This document shows positions 25,091 to 33,521 of a stretch of DNA of 64,000 bases, piece after piece (the first letter of the stretch is position 1; each line of letters starts with the position of its first letter). The stretch covers positions 1,306,001 to 1,370,000 of the forward strand of contig NZ_CP141945.1 of the NCBI RefSeq assembly GCF_035658495.1. The letters run 5' to 3'. The translations under genes and the position numbers were made by a program. This stretch comes from Novosphingobium sp. RL4. Its GTDB lineage: Bacteria > Pseudomonadota > Alphaproteobacteria > Sphingomonadales > Sphingomonadaceae. The notes beneath the pieces were generated by a model. It was not told the origin of the DNA, did no database searches, and saw nothing but the letters and a program-made list of their open reading frames with translations.

Positions 25091-25795
25091 ATGAAATTCA
25101 GCCGCCGAAACATGATCGTTGCAGCGACCGCGTTCGCAGCGACCTCCTCCTCTGCCGCCCGCGCCATTGCCACCGCGATTCCGGAAAGGCCGCGTGCCCC
25201 TTCGCTGGTGCTTCCGCGCCCGGGTTCCGTGGCCCCCGTCGCACCTGCGGCGCTTCCCGTGCCGCGTGGGCCCTATCAACCCGAAACGGTCGCAGCGCCG
25301 CTGTTCCATGCCGCCATGGCGGCGCTGAACCGGCATGGCGGGCGCGTGAAGGGAGACCGAATCGGCATCGTCGATTTCTCGGCATCGTCCTCGCAGCCGC
25401 GTCTCCATCTGGTTGACCTTGAAAACCGCAAGGTCACGTCGCTGCATGTCGCGCATGGCAGCGGGTCCGATCCCGCGCACACCGGCTGGCTCCAGCGTTT
25501 TTCGAACCGGCCCGGGTCAAACGCGAGCAGCGAAGGCGCGTTCCTCACTTCGGACTATTATTTTGGCGCGCACGGTCGTTCACAGCGGCTTGTCGGTCTT
25601 GATCCCACCAACAGCAATGCGCTCGAACGCGCGATCGTTGTCCATGGGGCCTGGTATGCCGAACCGAACATGATCGGTGCGCATGGCAAGCTCGGCCGTA
25701 GCCAGGGCTGCCTTGCGGTGGGGGACAGCCTGCTTAACCGCGCATTCGACCATCTCGGCGAAGGACGCCTGATCTACGCCGCCAAGCTCGGTTGA
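25091..25795 (+). CDS. Murein L,D-transpeptidase catalytic-domain family protein (YkuD_2)
   Basis: A 234-residue exported protein starting with a Tat-like signal (MKFSRRNMIVAATAFAATSS), a Pro-rich linker and a catalytic domain of the PF13645 L,D-transpeptidase-like family. The C-terminal signature is HG in IVVHGAWYAE and GRSQGC, with nucleophilic Cys207 and Ser204-Gly206 around it, as in SHGC-type sites. It is predicted to act on peptidoglycan stem peptides in the periplasm. The ATG at 25091 follows GAGGTGG. It is divergent from the small HTH gene. Confidence 0.85.
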   Translation: MKFSRRNMIVAATAFAATSSSAARAIATAIPERPRAPSLVLPRPGSVAPVAPAALPVPRGPYQPETVAAPLFHAAMAALNRHGGRVKGDRIGIVDFSASSSQPRLHLVDLENRKVTSLHVAHGSGSDPAHTGWLQRFSNRPGSNASSEGAFLTSDYYFGAHGRSQRLVGLDPTNSNALERAIVVHGAWYAEPNMIGAHGKLGRSQGCLAVGDSLLNRAFDHLGEGRLIYAAKLG

Positions 25796-25889
25796 TTTCC
25801 CCCAGGGGTAGCGCACCCCAAGGGAGTTCGGCGCATCCCCGGCCGACCGGCGCGGCCGCCGATCGGCGCAGCCCTGCGGCGTTTTCGCG

Positions 25890-26201
25890 TCAGATCGTGA
25901 CGAGCGCCGTCACGCGGTGCGAAAAAGGATGATGCGGCGTTGCGCCGCGGCTGACCTGCGAGAACATGCCGTTACCCAGAGCGGAAAGCTTCGCTTCGAC
26001 CAATGGAAGGTCCTCGCCCCGCTTTACATCGAGGTGAACCATAAGTTTTCCCTTGAAATCGAGCGATATATCATCGGCTTCGACCATGGCTTCACTTAAC
26101 TTGGCGAGAATTGCACTGAGTTGATCGGTTAAAGGCGTTCTGGACGCGGCGGTCCGTGCGTTAGTGGAATCGATCGAATAAACCGTTGCGTCTTTGGGCA
26201 T
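25890..26201 (-). CDS. Small hypothetical protein
   Basis: A 103-residue protein with no signal peptide. It contains a predicted helix (PLTDQLSAILAKLSEAMVEA) and a beta-rich middle (DISLDFKGKLMVHLDVKRG, LPLVEAKLSALGNGMF). I do not recognise it. The ATG at 26201 follows GGGGACACGA; a TTG at 26228 is possible but less likely. A TATGAT -10-like box lies upstream on the minus strand near 26235. It is isolated between the transpeptidase gene and a histidine kinase gene. Confidence 0.6.
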   Translation of the reverse strand: MPKDATVYSIDSTNARTAASRTPLTDQLSAILAKLSEAMVEADDISLDFKGKLMVHLDVKRGEDLPLVEAKLSALGNGMFSQVSRGATPHHPFSHRVTALVTI

Positions 26202-26356
26202 TCGTGTCCCCGTGCTGATTACTGCCAAAACGGATCATATCACTTCAGCGCCCATAAAGAACGCTGTACCGTGTGTTTCGTTGCACATTTTTGCGGAAAT
26301 CCGCCGGTGCGGCATGGGATCGTCAGTAAACGCCTCTTGTGCCGGGCGCGCGGCAT

Positions 26357-27730
26357 CTACTCCGAAGCGGCGGGAAGGGTGAGGATGACGAGCAGGCCTG
26401 GGCCGTCCTGCCGGTCCTCCAGCCGGATCGATCCGCCGGCAAGGTTCATCGCCTTCACCGCGATCGACAAGCCAAGGCCGCTGCCGGGAAATGCCGAAGA
26501 GCCGCGCTCGAAGCGGCGGAGCAGGCGTTCGCGCTCCGCCGCTGGAACGCCGTCGCCCCGGTCCCCCACGGTCACCACCAGCCGATCCGCGCCGCGCACG
26601 ATCGCAATGTCGATGTGGCCACCATCGCGGGCATGGCGCACGCCATTGTCGATCACGGCGGACAGCGCGATCTGGAGCGATGCCGCATCACACCGCCAGC
26701 GGACGATGTGATCGGGCGTGACCGTGAATTCCATCGCATCGGCGGGCAGGTGCAGCAGGGTTTCCGCCACGACATCGGCCACCAGCGCATGGACATCGAC
26801 CGAGCGGCTTGAAACTGCCGTGGCATTGAGCCGGGCGAGCGTGAGCATCCCGTCTATCAGGTCGTTCGCCCGGTCCACGACGCCCAGCAGCCGTCCCGTA
26901 TCGTCCCGCAGTTCGGCGGGCGCGGTCTTGCGCAGGATCTGCGCCTGCGCGCGGATCGCCGCGAGCGGGGTGCGCAGTTCGTGGGCAACGTCGTCGGTGA
27001 AGGCCTGCTCCAGTTCGTAAGCCTGATCGAGCCGCGAGAAGAGCTTGTTGAGCGCTATGATCAGCGGCCCGAGATCGCGCGACCAGTCATCCGGCACCAG
27101 CGGCGTGAGATCGGCGAGCGAGCGCGCATTGAGTGTGGAAGCCAGCCGTTCCACTTCAGAAAGGCTCTTGCGAAGGGTCCACCAGAGAACCACCATGCCC
27201 GCGCCGATCAGCAGGATCAGCGGCAGCGCCAGCTTGCGCAGGACCGGCACCATCGAGAATTCGCGCATGGCGTCCCGTTCTGCCACGACGACGAGCAGGC
27301 GAGGGTCGCGGCCGGGCAGGCCATAGCTGCGCCAGCGATCACCGACCGCGGTGAAATCGTGGAGCCCCGCGGCTCGGGGAACCTGGCTGACCGGCGCTCC
27401 CCAGCCGGACTGGGCAACCGGCCTGCCATCCCAGAACACGGCGAACATGCACCAGTCGTAGGATGCGTGGAACGCCTTGCGCTCTTCGGGCGAGAGCAGC
27501 GGATCGTCGTCCGCCAGCCCCGTTCCCCGGGCGGCCAGCACGCCTGCTGTCAATTCGTCCTGCATCATCATGTAGAGCAGGCGGGAGGCGTTCACGAGCT
27601 GGGCGTCGGATGCGCGGCCGATCTCCCGGTTGGCCACGGTGTAGATTACGGTGCCCATCCCCAGTCCGGTCAGCGCCAGTAGCAGGAGCACGCGGCGATA
27701 GAGCCGGGTGGAGAGCGAGGGCCGCTTCAC
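26357..27730 (-). CDS. Sensor histidine kinase (OmpR-class partner)
   Basis: A 457-residue membrane histidine kinase. Transmembrane helices are at about residues 13-32 and 165-186, bounding a 130-residue periplasmic sensor; a short HAMP-like region follows. The H-box His250 is in DDVAHELRTPLAAI, with an N-box (VIDNGVRHARD), a G1 DRGDGVP and G2 GSGLGLSI. The gene overlaps its response regulator gene upstream by 4 bases (ATGA, 27727-27730). The sensor resembles QseC/PmrB-type kinases in layout; the stimulus is unknown. Confidence 0.9.
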   Translation of the reverse strand: MKRPSLSTRLYRRVLLLLALTGLGMGTVIYTVANREIGRASDAQLVNASRLLYMMMQDELTAGVLAARGTGLADDDPLLSPEERKAFHASYDWCMFAVFWDGRPVAQSGWGAPVSQVPRAAGLHDFTAVGDRWRSYGLPGRDPRLLVVVAERDAMREFSMVPVLRKLALPLILLIGAGMVVLWWTLRKSLSEVERLASTLNARSLADLTPLVPDDWSRDLGPLIIALNKLFSRLDQAYELEQAFTDDVAHELRTPLAAIRAQAQILRKTAPAELRDDTGRLLGVVDRANDLIDGMLTLARLNATAVSSRSVDVHALVADVVAETLLHLPADAMEFTVTPDHIVRWRCDAASLQIALSAVIDNGVRHARDGGHIDIAIVRGADRLVVTVGDRGDGVPAAERERLLRRFERGSSAFPGSGLGLSIAVKAMNLAGGSIRLEDRQDGPGLLVILTLPAASE

Positions 27731-28395
27731 GTCTCCTGCCCCCCCACCATGTAGCCGAGGCCGCGCGCCGTCCGGATGAAATCGCGCCCGAACTTGCGCC
27801 GCAGGGAGGAGATGGCGACTTCGACCGTGTTGGATTCGACCCAGTGATCCTGGTCGTAAAGCTCGCCCTCGAGATCGGCCTTGGACACGAAACGCCGGCT
27901 GCGCCGCATGAGCAGGGCCAGCACACGGTATTCCTTGGCGGTCAGCGCCACGTCCTCTCCTGCCAGCGAGGCAACGTGTCCGGCGAAATCCAGCGTGACG
28001 TCGCCGATGCTCACGCTGTTATCCTGCCGGCGGTCCTTGCGGCGAAGCTGCGAACGGATGCGCGCGGCGAGTTCCTCGAGGTCCACCGGCTTCACCACGT
28101 AGTCGTCCGCTCCGGCATCGAGCCCGGCGACGCGGTGCTGGGTGCGGTCGAACGCGGTGATGATGATGACGGGGGCAGTATTGCGGGCGGAGCGAAGCTG
28201 CCGGAGCACTTCGAGGCCGGACATTTGCGGCAGCCCGATGTCGAGCAGGATCACGTCGTAGGGGCTGACGCTGGCGGCGGCGAGAACCTCGTCGCCGCGC
28301 ATGAAGTGATCGACCACGTATCCGTCGAGTTCGAGAGCGCGCTTCATCGCGGCGCCGAGATCGAGATCGTCTTCCGCAACCAGCAGGCGGGGCAA
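27727..28395 (-). CDS. OmpR-family response regulator (QseB/PmrA-like)
   Basis: A 222-residue response regulator: receiver domain with the acidic pair Asp9-Asp10, phospho-acceptor Asp52 (LLDIGLPQMSG) and Lys in VVKPVDLEEL, followed by an OmpR winged helix with the recognition helix near WVESNTVEVAISSLRRK and the wing FIRTARGLGYMVGG. It is upstream of and overlaps its kinase gene, the usual order. The target genes are not shown by the sequence; the two nearby divergent operons are candidates. Confidence 0.92.
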   Translation of the reverse strand: MPRLLVAEDDLDLGAAMKRALELDGYVVDHFMRGDEVLAAASVSPYDVILLDIGLPQMSGLEVLRQLRSARNTAPVIIITAFDRTQHRVAGLDAGADDYVVKPVDLEELAARIRSQLRRKDRRQDNSVSIGDVTLDFAGHVASLAGEDVALTAKEYRVLALLMRRSRRFVSKADLEGELYDQDHWVESNTVEVAISSLRRKFGRDFIRTARGLGYMVGGQET

Positions 28396-28632
28396 GGCAC
28401 GGCTCCCAGCGAGATTGAACGCCCGGCAACGGGACCGGCAAGGCTTGAGCCTTGGCTCGCGAAACGCCGGACTACGCCAGCTTCCAGCCGCCCGTCAAAC
28501 CGCGAGAGATCTTTTTTGCGCCATCAGCTTCGCATCAGCTTCGCGGCCTAGGGGCGCTGATCGACCTGAACGCAGGCGCCGTTTCCGGAAGCGAAAACGC
28601 TGCGGACGGCGACAGGAACGGCTAACGAAAAC

Positions 28633-29406
28633 ATGACGATACACAAGTCCCCGCGAGAGATCGCGTCCTATTCCTCCCTCGAATCCGCTTTCGGGAGTGT
28701 GCCGGTGCGAAGCCGGGGCGCTCTGGCGCCCTGCGTGGCCCTTATCGGCTGCGACGGTTCGGGCAAGTCCACGCTTGCGCGCGATCTCGTTGCGCTGCTG
28801 GACCGGCAGTCTCCCACGCGGTCGATGTATCTCGGGCTCGGCACGGGCGATCTGGGGCGCCGGATCGGCGAACTCCCGTTGATCGGCCGGCTTGCCGAAC
28901 GGTTTCTCACAGGTAAGGCAAAGAAGGCGCACGAAGGGCCGGACAAGCGCCTGCCCGGGCTTGCCACGGCGCTGGCCATGTTCGGCTTTTCGCTGGCGCG
29001 GGGCCGCCGGTTCCGCAAGGTGCTCGACTACCGCCGGGGCGGCGTCCAGGTCATTACCGACCGCTATCCGCAGGCGGAAGTTCCCGGCAGCTTCGATGGC
29101 CCTGGGCTTTCGTGGAAACGCAGGGGTTCGGCTGTGGTGGAACGTCTCGCCGCGCGGGAACGGGCGCTTTACGACGACATGGCCTCCTATCGGCCGACCG
29201 TGGTGATCCGCCTCAACGTCGATGTCGATACTGCCCTTGCGCGCAAGTCCGATCACCAGCGCGACATGCTGGAGAAGAAGCTGGCCGTCGTACCCACGCT
29301 GCGTTTCGGCGGCGCGCAGATCGTCGATGTCGATGCGACCCGCCCCTATCACGAAGTGCTGGAAACCGTTCTCGCCGTGTTGCGGCGGTACGGGCTGCAC
29401 AGCTGA
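28633..29406 (+). CDS. Thymidylate-kinase-like P-loop protein, first of two tandem copies
   Basis: A 257-residue P-loop phosphotransferase of the thymidylate kinase-like fold. The Walker A motif GCDGSGKST lies at residues 39-47, DRYPQ (residues about 143-147) is the DRX-type nucleotide-binding signature, and RLNVDVDTALARKSDH is the lid/ARG region. It differs from true dTMP kinase (no typical YLPE/FxRD pattern) and has a 38-residue N-terminal extension. Similar proteins occur in polysaccharide loci. The next gene is a paralogue, and a flippase follows. The substrate, nucleotide or sugar, cannot be told. Confidence 0.8.
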   Translation: MTIHKSPREIASYSSLESAFGSVPVRSRGALAPCVALIGCDGSGKSTLARDLVALLDRQSPTRSMYLGLGTGDLGRRIGELPLIGRLAERFLTGKAKKAHEGPDKRLPGLATALAMFGFSLARGRRFRKVLDYRRGGVQVITDRYPQAEVPGSFDGPGLSWKRRGSAVVERLAARERALYDDMASYRPTVVIRLNVDVDTALARKSDHQRDMLEKKLAVVPTLRFGGAQIVDVDATRPYHEVLETVLAVLRRYGLHS

Positions 29407-29440
29407 TCCTTTGCCGACGATCTTTCATTCAGGCCTTACG

Positions 29441-30166
29441 ATGAACAAGACAACTCTACCGCCCCTCATCGCCGTTATCGGTTGCGATGGTTCCGGCAAG
29501 TCGACCGTGACCGAAGCACTGCGCGCCTGGCTGGAGGAGCGGCAACCGGTGCAGATCTGCCATCTCGGCAAGCAGTCCGGCAATATCGGCCGCCGGATCG
29601 CGCGCCTGCCGCTGCTGGGCGGTAAGCTCGACAAGTCGATCCATGCCAAGGCGCGGAAAGCCCAGACCGACAAGGGCCCCGGGCTGCTGGCGGCACTGGT
29701 GATCTATGCGTTCTCGATGCGGCGCGTGCGCCGTTTCCGCCGGATGATGCGGCTGCGCCGGGAAGGCAATGCCATCATCGCCGACCGTTTTCCGCAATTG
29801 GGCGTGCCCGGGCCGATGGACGGGCTGGGACTTGCCAGTGCCGGCCGGTCTGGTCTCGTGGGCTTGCTCGCCCGCTCGGAGCGCCGCCGCTACGAGGCGA
29901 TGGTGGTGAACCGCCCCGACCTCGTGATCCGTCTCAACGTCTCGCTCGACGTGGCGGTGGCGCGCAAGCCGGACCACCGGCTGTCCTCGCTCGCCCGCAA
30001 GATCGCGGACGTGCCGCTCCTGACGTTCGAGGGCGCTCCCATCGTCGAGATCGATGCGGAGCAGCCCCTTGCCGAGGTGCTCATGCTTGCCAAGGCCGCC
30101 ATCGAGGAGCGCCTTGACCGGAACGAGGCGCCTTCCTCATCGCCGTTGCAGGAGCGCGCGGCGTGA
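29441..30166 (+). CDS. Thymidylate-kinase-like P-loop protein, second tandem copy
   Basis: A 241-residue paralogue of the preceding gene: Walker A GCDGSGKST at residues 14-22, DRFPQLGVPGPMDG matching DRYPQAEVPGSFDG upstream, and VIRLNVSLDVAVARKPDH aligned with the same block. The two copies can be aligned along their whole length and clearly arose by duplication. The ATG at 29441 is 34 bases after the stop of the first copy. Its stop overlaps the GTG start of the flippase by 4 bases, so it is translationally linked to export. Phosphoryl acceptor unknown. Confidence 0.8.
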   Translation: MNKTTLPPLIAVIGCDGSGKSTVTEALRAWLEERQPVQICHLGKQSGNIGRRIARLPLLGGKLDKSIHAKARKAQTDKGPGLLAALVIYAFSMRRVRRFRRMMRLRREGNAIIADRFPQLGVPGPMDGLGLASAGRSGLVGLLARSERRRYEAMVVNRPDLVIRLNVSLDVAVARKPDHRLSSLARKIADVPLLTFEGAPIVEIDAEQPLAEVLMLAKAAIEERLDRNEAPSSSPLQERAA

Positions 30167-31518
30167 TCAGGACCCTGCCCATGAAGCAATGGTTTGCCGA
30201 TGGGGTGTTCCGCACCATCGTCCGCAATGCCTCTTACCTCGGTTCCAGCAAGCTGGTGGCCGCATTGCTCGGCCTCGTTGCGCTGGCCTGCGCCGGGCGC
30301 GGCATGAGCCCGGCGCTGTTCGGCACGCTGGTGCTGATCCATTCCTATGCCAATGGCGTAGGCGCGCTGGTGAAGTTCCAGACCTGGCAGTTCATCGTGC
30401 GCTACGGCGCCCCGGCGCTGGGCCGGGGCGACGTGGACGAACTGCGCGACGTGACCGGCTTCGCATTCGGGCTCGACCTTGCCAGCGGGCTTGTCGGTCT
30501 TGCGGGCGGGCTGGTCCTGCTGCCGTTCCTTGCCGCATGGTTCGGCATCGGCGCCGACGATGTCGGGCTCGCGATGCTTTACTGTACGCTGATCCCGACG
30601 ATGACGGCGGCGACGCCCACGGGCATCCTGCGCGTGCTGGACCGGTTCGACCAGATCGCCGTGCAGCAACTGGCGACCCCGCTGCTGCGTGCGGTCGGCG
30701 GTGCGATCTCCTATTTCGGGCACTTCGGCTTCGCCGGCTTCGTGCTCACCTGGTACATCGCCGATCTCGCAGGCGACCTCTGCCTGTGGTTCATGGCAGT
30801 GCAGGAACTGCGTCGGAAGGGCATTCGCGGTGCGCTGCGTCCCGGCCTGTTCGGTCCCGGCCGCCGCCTTGCCGGGGCCTGGGACTTCGTGTGGACGACG
30901 AACTTCGCCCACTCGATCTGGGCGGCGTGGGGTCCGGTGAGCAATCTCATCGTCGGTGCCATGCTCGGCCCGACGAGCGCGGGCCTGTTCAAGATTGCGG
31001 CGACCTTCTTCGATTCCGCCAGCAAGCCGGCCGACCTGCTGTCCCGCAGCTTCTATCCCGAGATCATGCGTCTTGATCCGACCAGCCGCCATCCGTGGCA
31101 GCTGGCGATACGCAGCGCGACCATATCCGGCGCGATCGGTTTCCTGATCCTGCTGGTGGTGATCCTTGGCGGCGAGCCGGTGATCGGGCTGGTTTTCGGC
31201 AAGCGCTATGTCGAGGCTTACGACCTGCTCCAGCTTATGACCATTTCGCTGATCGTGACGATGGCCAGTTTCCCGCTCGAATCCCTGCTCTACATGGCCG
31301 GGCGCCAGCGGTCTTCGCTGGTGGCGGAGGGCAGTGCGGCGCTGGGCTATGCGGTGCTTCTTTTCGCGCTGATCCACATGTTCGGCATTACCGGGGCGGG
31401 CCTGGCCTATGTCGCCGGGGTATGCCTCAAGGCGCTGTTCATGCTGATACCCACGCTCTGGGCCTACCGGGAGCGGCACCGCCTTTCGCATATCATGGCG
31501 CAGGGCGCGCAGGCATGA
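30163..31518 (+). CDS. Polysaccharide flippase-like membrane protein (MOP/Wzx type)
   Basis: A 451-residue protein with 12 or so transmembrane helices and a short cytoplasmic N-terminus (WFADGVFRTIVRNASYLGSSK), characteristic of the MATE/oligosaccharide-flippase superfamily that moves undecaprenyl-linked glycans across the inner membrane. The start is GTG at 30163 overlapping the preceding stop (GTGA), and its stop overlaps the following gene (ATGA). The P-loop partners and the missing glycosyltransferases next to it make this an unusual small cluster; a capsule, exopolysaccharide or glycolipid is possible. Confidence 0.85.
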   Translation: MIRTLPMKQWFADGVFRTIVRNASYLGSSKLVAALLGLVALACAGRGMSPALFGTLVLIHSYANGVGALVKFQTWQFIVRYGAPALGRGDVDELRDVTGFAFGLDLASGLVGLAGGLVLLPFLAAWFGIGADDVGLAMLYCTLIPTMTAATPTGILRVLDRFDQIAVQQLATPLLRAVGGAISYFGHFGFAGFVLTWYIADLAGDLCLWFMAVQELRRKGIRGALRPGLFGPGRRLAGAWDFVWTTNFAHSIWAAWGPVSNLIVGAMLGPTSAGLFKIAATFFDSASKPADLLSRSFYPEIMRLDPTSRHPWQLAIRSATISGAIGFLILLVVILGGEPVIGLVFGKRYVEAYDLLQLMTISLIVTMASFPLESLLYMAGRQRSSLVAEGSAALGYAVLLFALIHMFGITGAGLAYVAGVCLKALFMLIPTLWAYRERHRLSHIMAQGAQA

Positions 31519-32432
31519 CGGTGCGGTCCATCAGGAGCCGGGCGACGAACCGGGAAGAGGTGTTTACGCCCGAAACGCTGGAGGCGCTGTTCGAGGCGGT
31601 CGAGATGGACGATGTGGTCGATCCCGTCGTCAGCCTGCCCGATCCGATCCCGGTGGATTGCACGGAAGCGGAAATGCGGCGCTGCCTCTCGCTCTGCGTG
31701 GAATTCTGGCGCGCGGGGACCGATCGCGGTGCCATGCGCGATCTTGCCGGAACGCTCGTGCTGACGGGCGACCTGCCGCAGGATGCCCGCGTTCGCTACA
31801 AGCATATCCGCGCGCGCTACAAGCAATTGCGTTTCGCGCTGGTGCTTTACGGCCGAAGGCACAAGGCGCCGCTGCTGTTCCGCTCCACCGTGGCGGTGAT
31901 GGGCCACTTGCAGGATTCCTTCCGCAACCGCAGGCGCCTTGCCGTGCTGGGCTACGGCATGGCCTTGCGCCTGATGATGGCTCGGCCCGTGTGGATGGCG
32001 GTGCTTTGGGAACTGCGGCGCGTGCGGCTTGACGATGCGGACGGGTTCCTTGCCTTCCGCCGCAGGGAGTTCGCGCGGCTGGACCGGGCCCTGGCGGGCG
32101 GTCCGGTAACGGGGCACGCCTTCCACGTCATGCGCAAGATCGTCAGCCGGCAGGTCTCCTACTACGATACGCGCCGGACGCTGGAACCGGAGGAGAACCT
32201 CTACCGCATGTCCCGCTTCCTGAGCGCGATCAACGGGCTGATGGGCAGCATGCACGACGATCTCGTCGAACAGGCGGGTGCCGGGCATCGGGACTATCAC
32301 CGGGATCGTTTCCCGCTGCCCGAGGATATCGGCCGCCGGCTTGAGGCACTGACGGCGGCCTGCCTGGGCGAAAGCCCGACCGGCGCCGTCATTGCGGCGC
32401 GGGGCATGCCTTCGCTGGAGCCGGCGGAATGA
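31515..32432 (+). CDS. Unknown protein with two CHAD-like helical repeats
   Basis: A 305-residue, mostly helical, basic protein with no signal peptide. Two segments look like halves of a CHAD domain: residues 95-139 (RYKHIRARYKQLRFALVLYG then MGHLQDSFRNRR) and 201-252 (HAFHVMRKIVSRQVSYYD then INGLMGSMHDDLVEQ), each with a His/Lys/Arg-rich helix followed by a L-x-D-like helix, as CHAD domains that bind polyphosphate have. The similarity is by eye and needs a profile search. ATG overlaps the flippase stop by 4 bases. It ends 44 bases inside the convergent transporter gene. Confidence 0.6.
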   Translation: MTVRSIRSRATNREEVFTPETLEALFEAVEMDDVVDPVVSLPDPIPVDCTEAEMRRCLSLCVEFWRAGTDRGAMRDLAGTLVLTGDLPQDARVRYKHIRARYKQLRFALVLYGRRHKAPLLFRSTVAVMGHLQDSFRNRRRLAVLGYGMALRLMMARPVWMAVLWELRRVRLDDADGFLAFRRREFARLDRALAGGPVTGHAFHVMRKIVSRQVSYYDTRRTLEPEENLYRMSRFLSAINGLMGSMHDDLVEQAGAGHRDYHRDRFPLPEDIGRRLEALTAACLGESPTGAVIAARGMPSLEPAE

Positions 32433-33414
32433 CCGGAGCCTTGCTCCGCGCCGCATAACGCCGGGCAAGGGTGGCGCAGACGAAGAGCTGCGCCTGGTGG
32501 AACAGCATCAGCGGCAGCACGATCATGCCCACCGCGTGCCCGGGGAACAGGATGGTGGCCATGGGAATTCCGCCCGCCATGCTCTTTTTCGACCCGCAGA
32601 AGACGATGGCGATCTCATCCTCCACCGGGAAGGAAAGCGCGCGGCTGGCGAGCGTGGTCAGCGCGATGACCAGCGCGAGCACGGCGATGTCGATGGCGAG
32701 TATCGCTGCAAGGCCGGGGACCGAAAGCTGGCTCCAGATTCCCGCGACCATCCCGGCGCTGAACGCGGCGTAGACCACGACCAGAACCGAGCCCCGGTCC
32801 ACCACTGCCGTCAGCCTGGGATGGCGTTGCAGCCAGCCGGCGATCCATGGCCGGATCGCCTGCCCGGCCAGGAACGGCAGCAGGATCTGGAGTGCGATGT
32901 CCTCCAGCGCCTTGGGTGAGAACCCACCGGTAGCGGCAGGCAGGACGCGGGCGACAAGGAGCGGGGTGATCACCACGCCGAGCAGGTTCGAAACTGACGC
33001 GCTGCACAGCGCGGCAGGGACGTTGCCCCTGGCGATCGAGGTGAAGGCGATGGAGGACTGCACCGTCGAGGGCAGCAGGCAAAGGAACAGCAGCCCGGTG
33101 ACGACATCGTTCGGCAGATGGCCCCGTGCGATCAGGCCGACCCCGAGGCCGATCAGCGGAAACAGGATGAACGTGCTGGCGAAGACAAGGGCCTGCAACC
33201 GCCAGTTGGCCATGCCGGACCAGATCGCCTGCGGCGCAAGGCGGGCACCGTAAAGCAGGAAGAGCAGCGCCACGGCGCCGGTCACGCCCTTGTCGACCAG
33301 ACCCGCCGCGCTGCCCCGCGCCGGCAGCAGGGCGGCCAGCGCAACGGTGGTAATCAGCAGCAGGAGGAACCGGTCGACAGGCAGCCGGGAGAGCGCCTTG
33401 CGGATCGTGGTCAT
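32389..33414 (-). CDS. SBF-like bile acid:sodium symporter family transporter (YfeH-like)
   Basis: A 341-residue transporter of the SBF_like group (PF13593) with about 10 hydrophobic helices and family marks such as NLLGVVITPLLVARV, FLAGQAIRPWIAGWL and CGSKKSMAGGIPMA. Members are sodium-coupled or uniport carriers for organic anions, substrate unknown. Start is ATG 33414 with GGAAAG 8 bases upstream. A LysR regulator is divergent at 33513-33522, with a 98-bp shared region, and probably controls it. Its 3' end overlaps the preceding gene tail-to-tail by 44 bp. Confidence 0.85.
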   Translation of the reverse strand: MTTIRKALSRLPVDRFLLLLITTVALAALLPARGSAAGLVDKGVTGAVALLFLLYGARLAPQAIWSGMANWRLQALVFASTFILFPLIGLGVGLIARGHLPNDVVTGLLFLCLLPSTVQSSIAFTSIARGNVPAALCSASVSNLLGVVITPLLVARVLPAATGGFSPKALEDIALQILLPFLAGQAIRPWIAGWLQRHPRLTAVVDRGSVLVVVYAAFSAGMVAGIWSQLSVPGLAAILAIDIAVLALVIALTTLASRALSFPVEDEIAIVFCGSKKSMAGGIPMATILFPGHAVGMIVLPLMLFHQAQLFVCATLARRYAARSKAPVIPPAPAKACPAPQ

Positions 33415-33498
33415 GGGCGTGTCTTTCCGTAGGAATCGAAGTGCCCGGTCGAACTAGGGACGGCCTGTTAAATTCACAATTCCGATAGAATGGATAAC

Positions 33499-33521
33499 AG
33501 TCATCATATATCATGATGACT
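33499..33521. promoter_or_regulatory. Perfect 9-bp-arm inverted repeat at the start of a LysR gene
   Basis: AGTCATCAT-ATATC-ATGATGACT is a perfect palindrome with 9-bp arms. It lies immediately before the ATG at 33522 of the LysR gene and overlaps the alternative ATG at 33513. It may be an operator for LysR autoregulation or an mRNA hairpin that limits translation. No Shine-Dalgarno is evident before either ATG. Confidence 0.65.
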
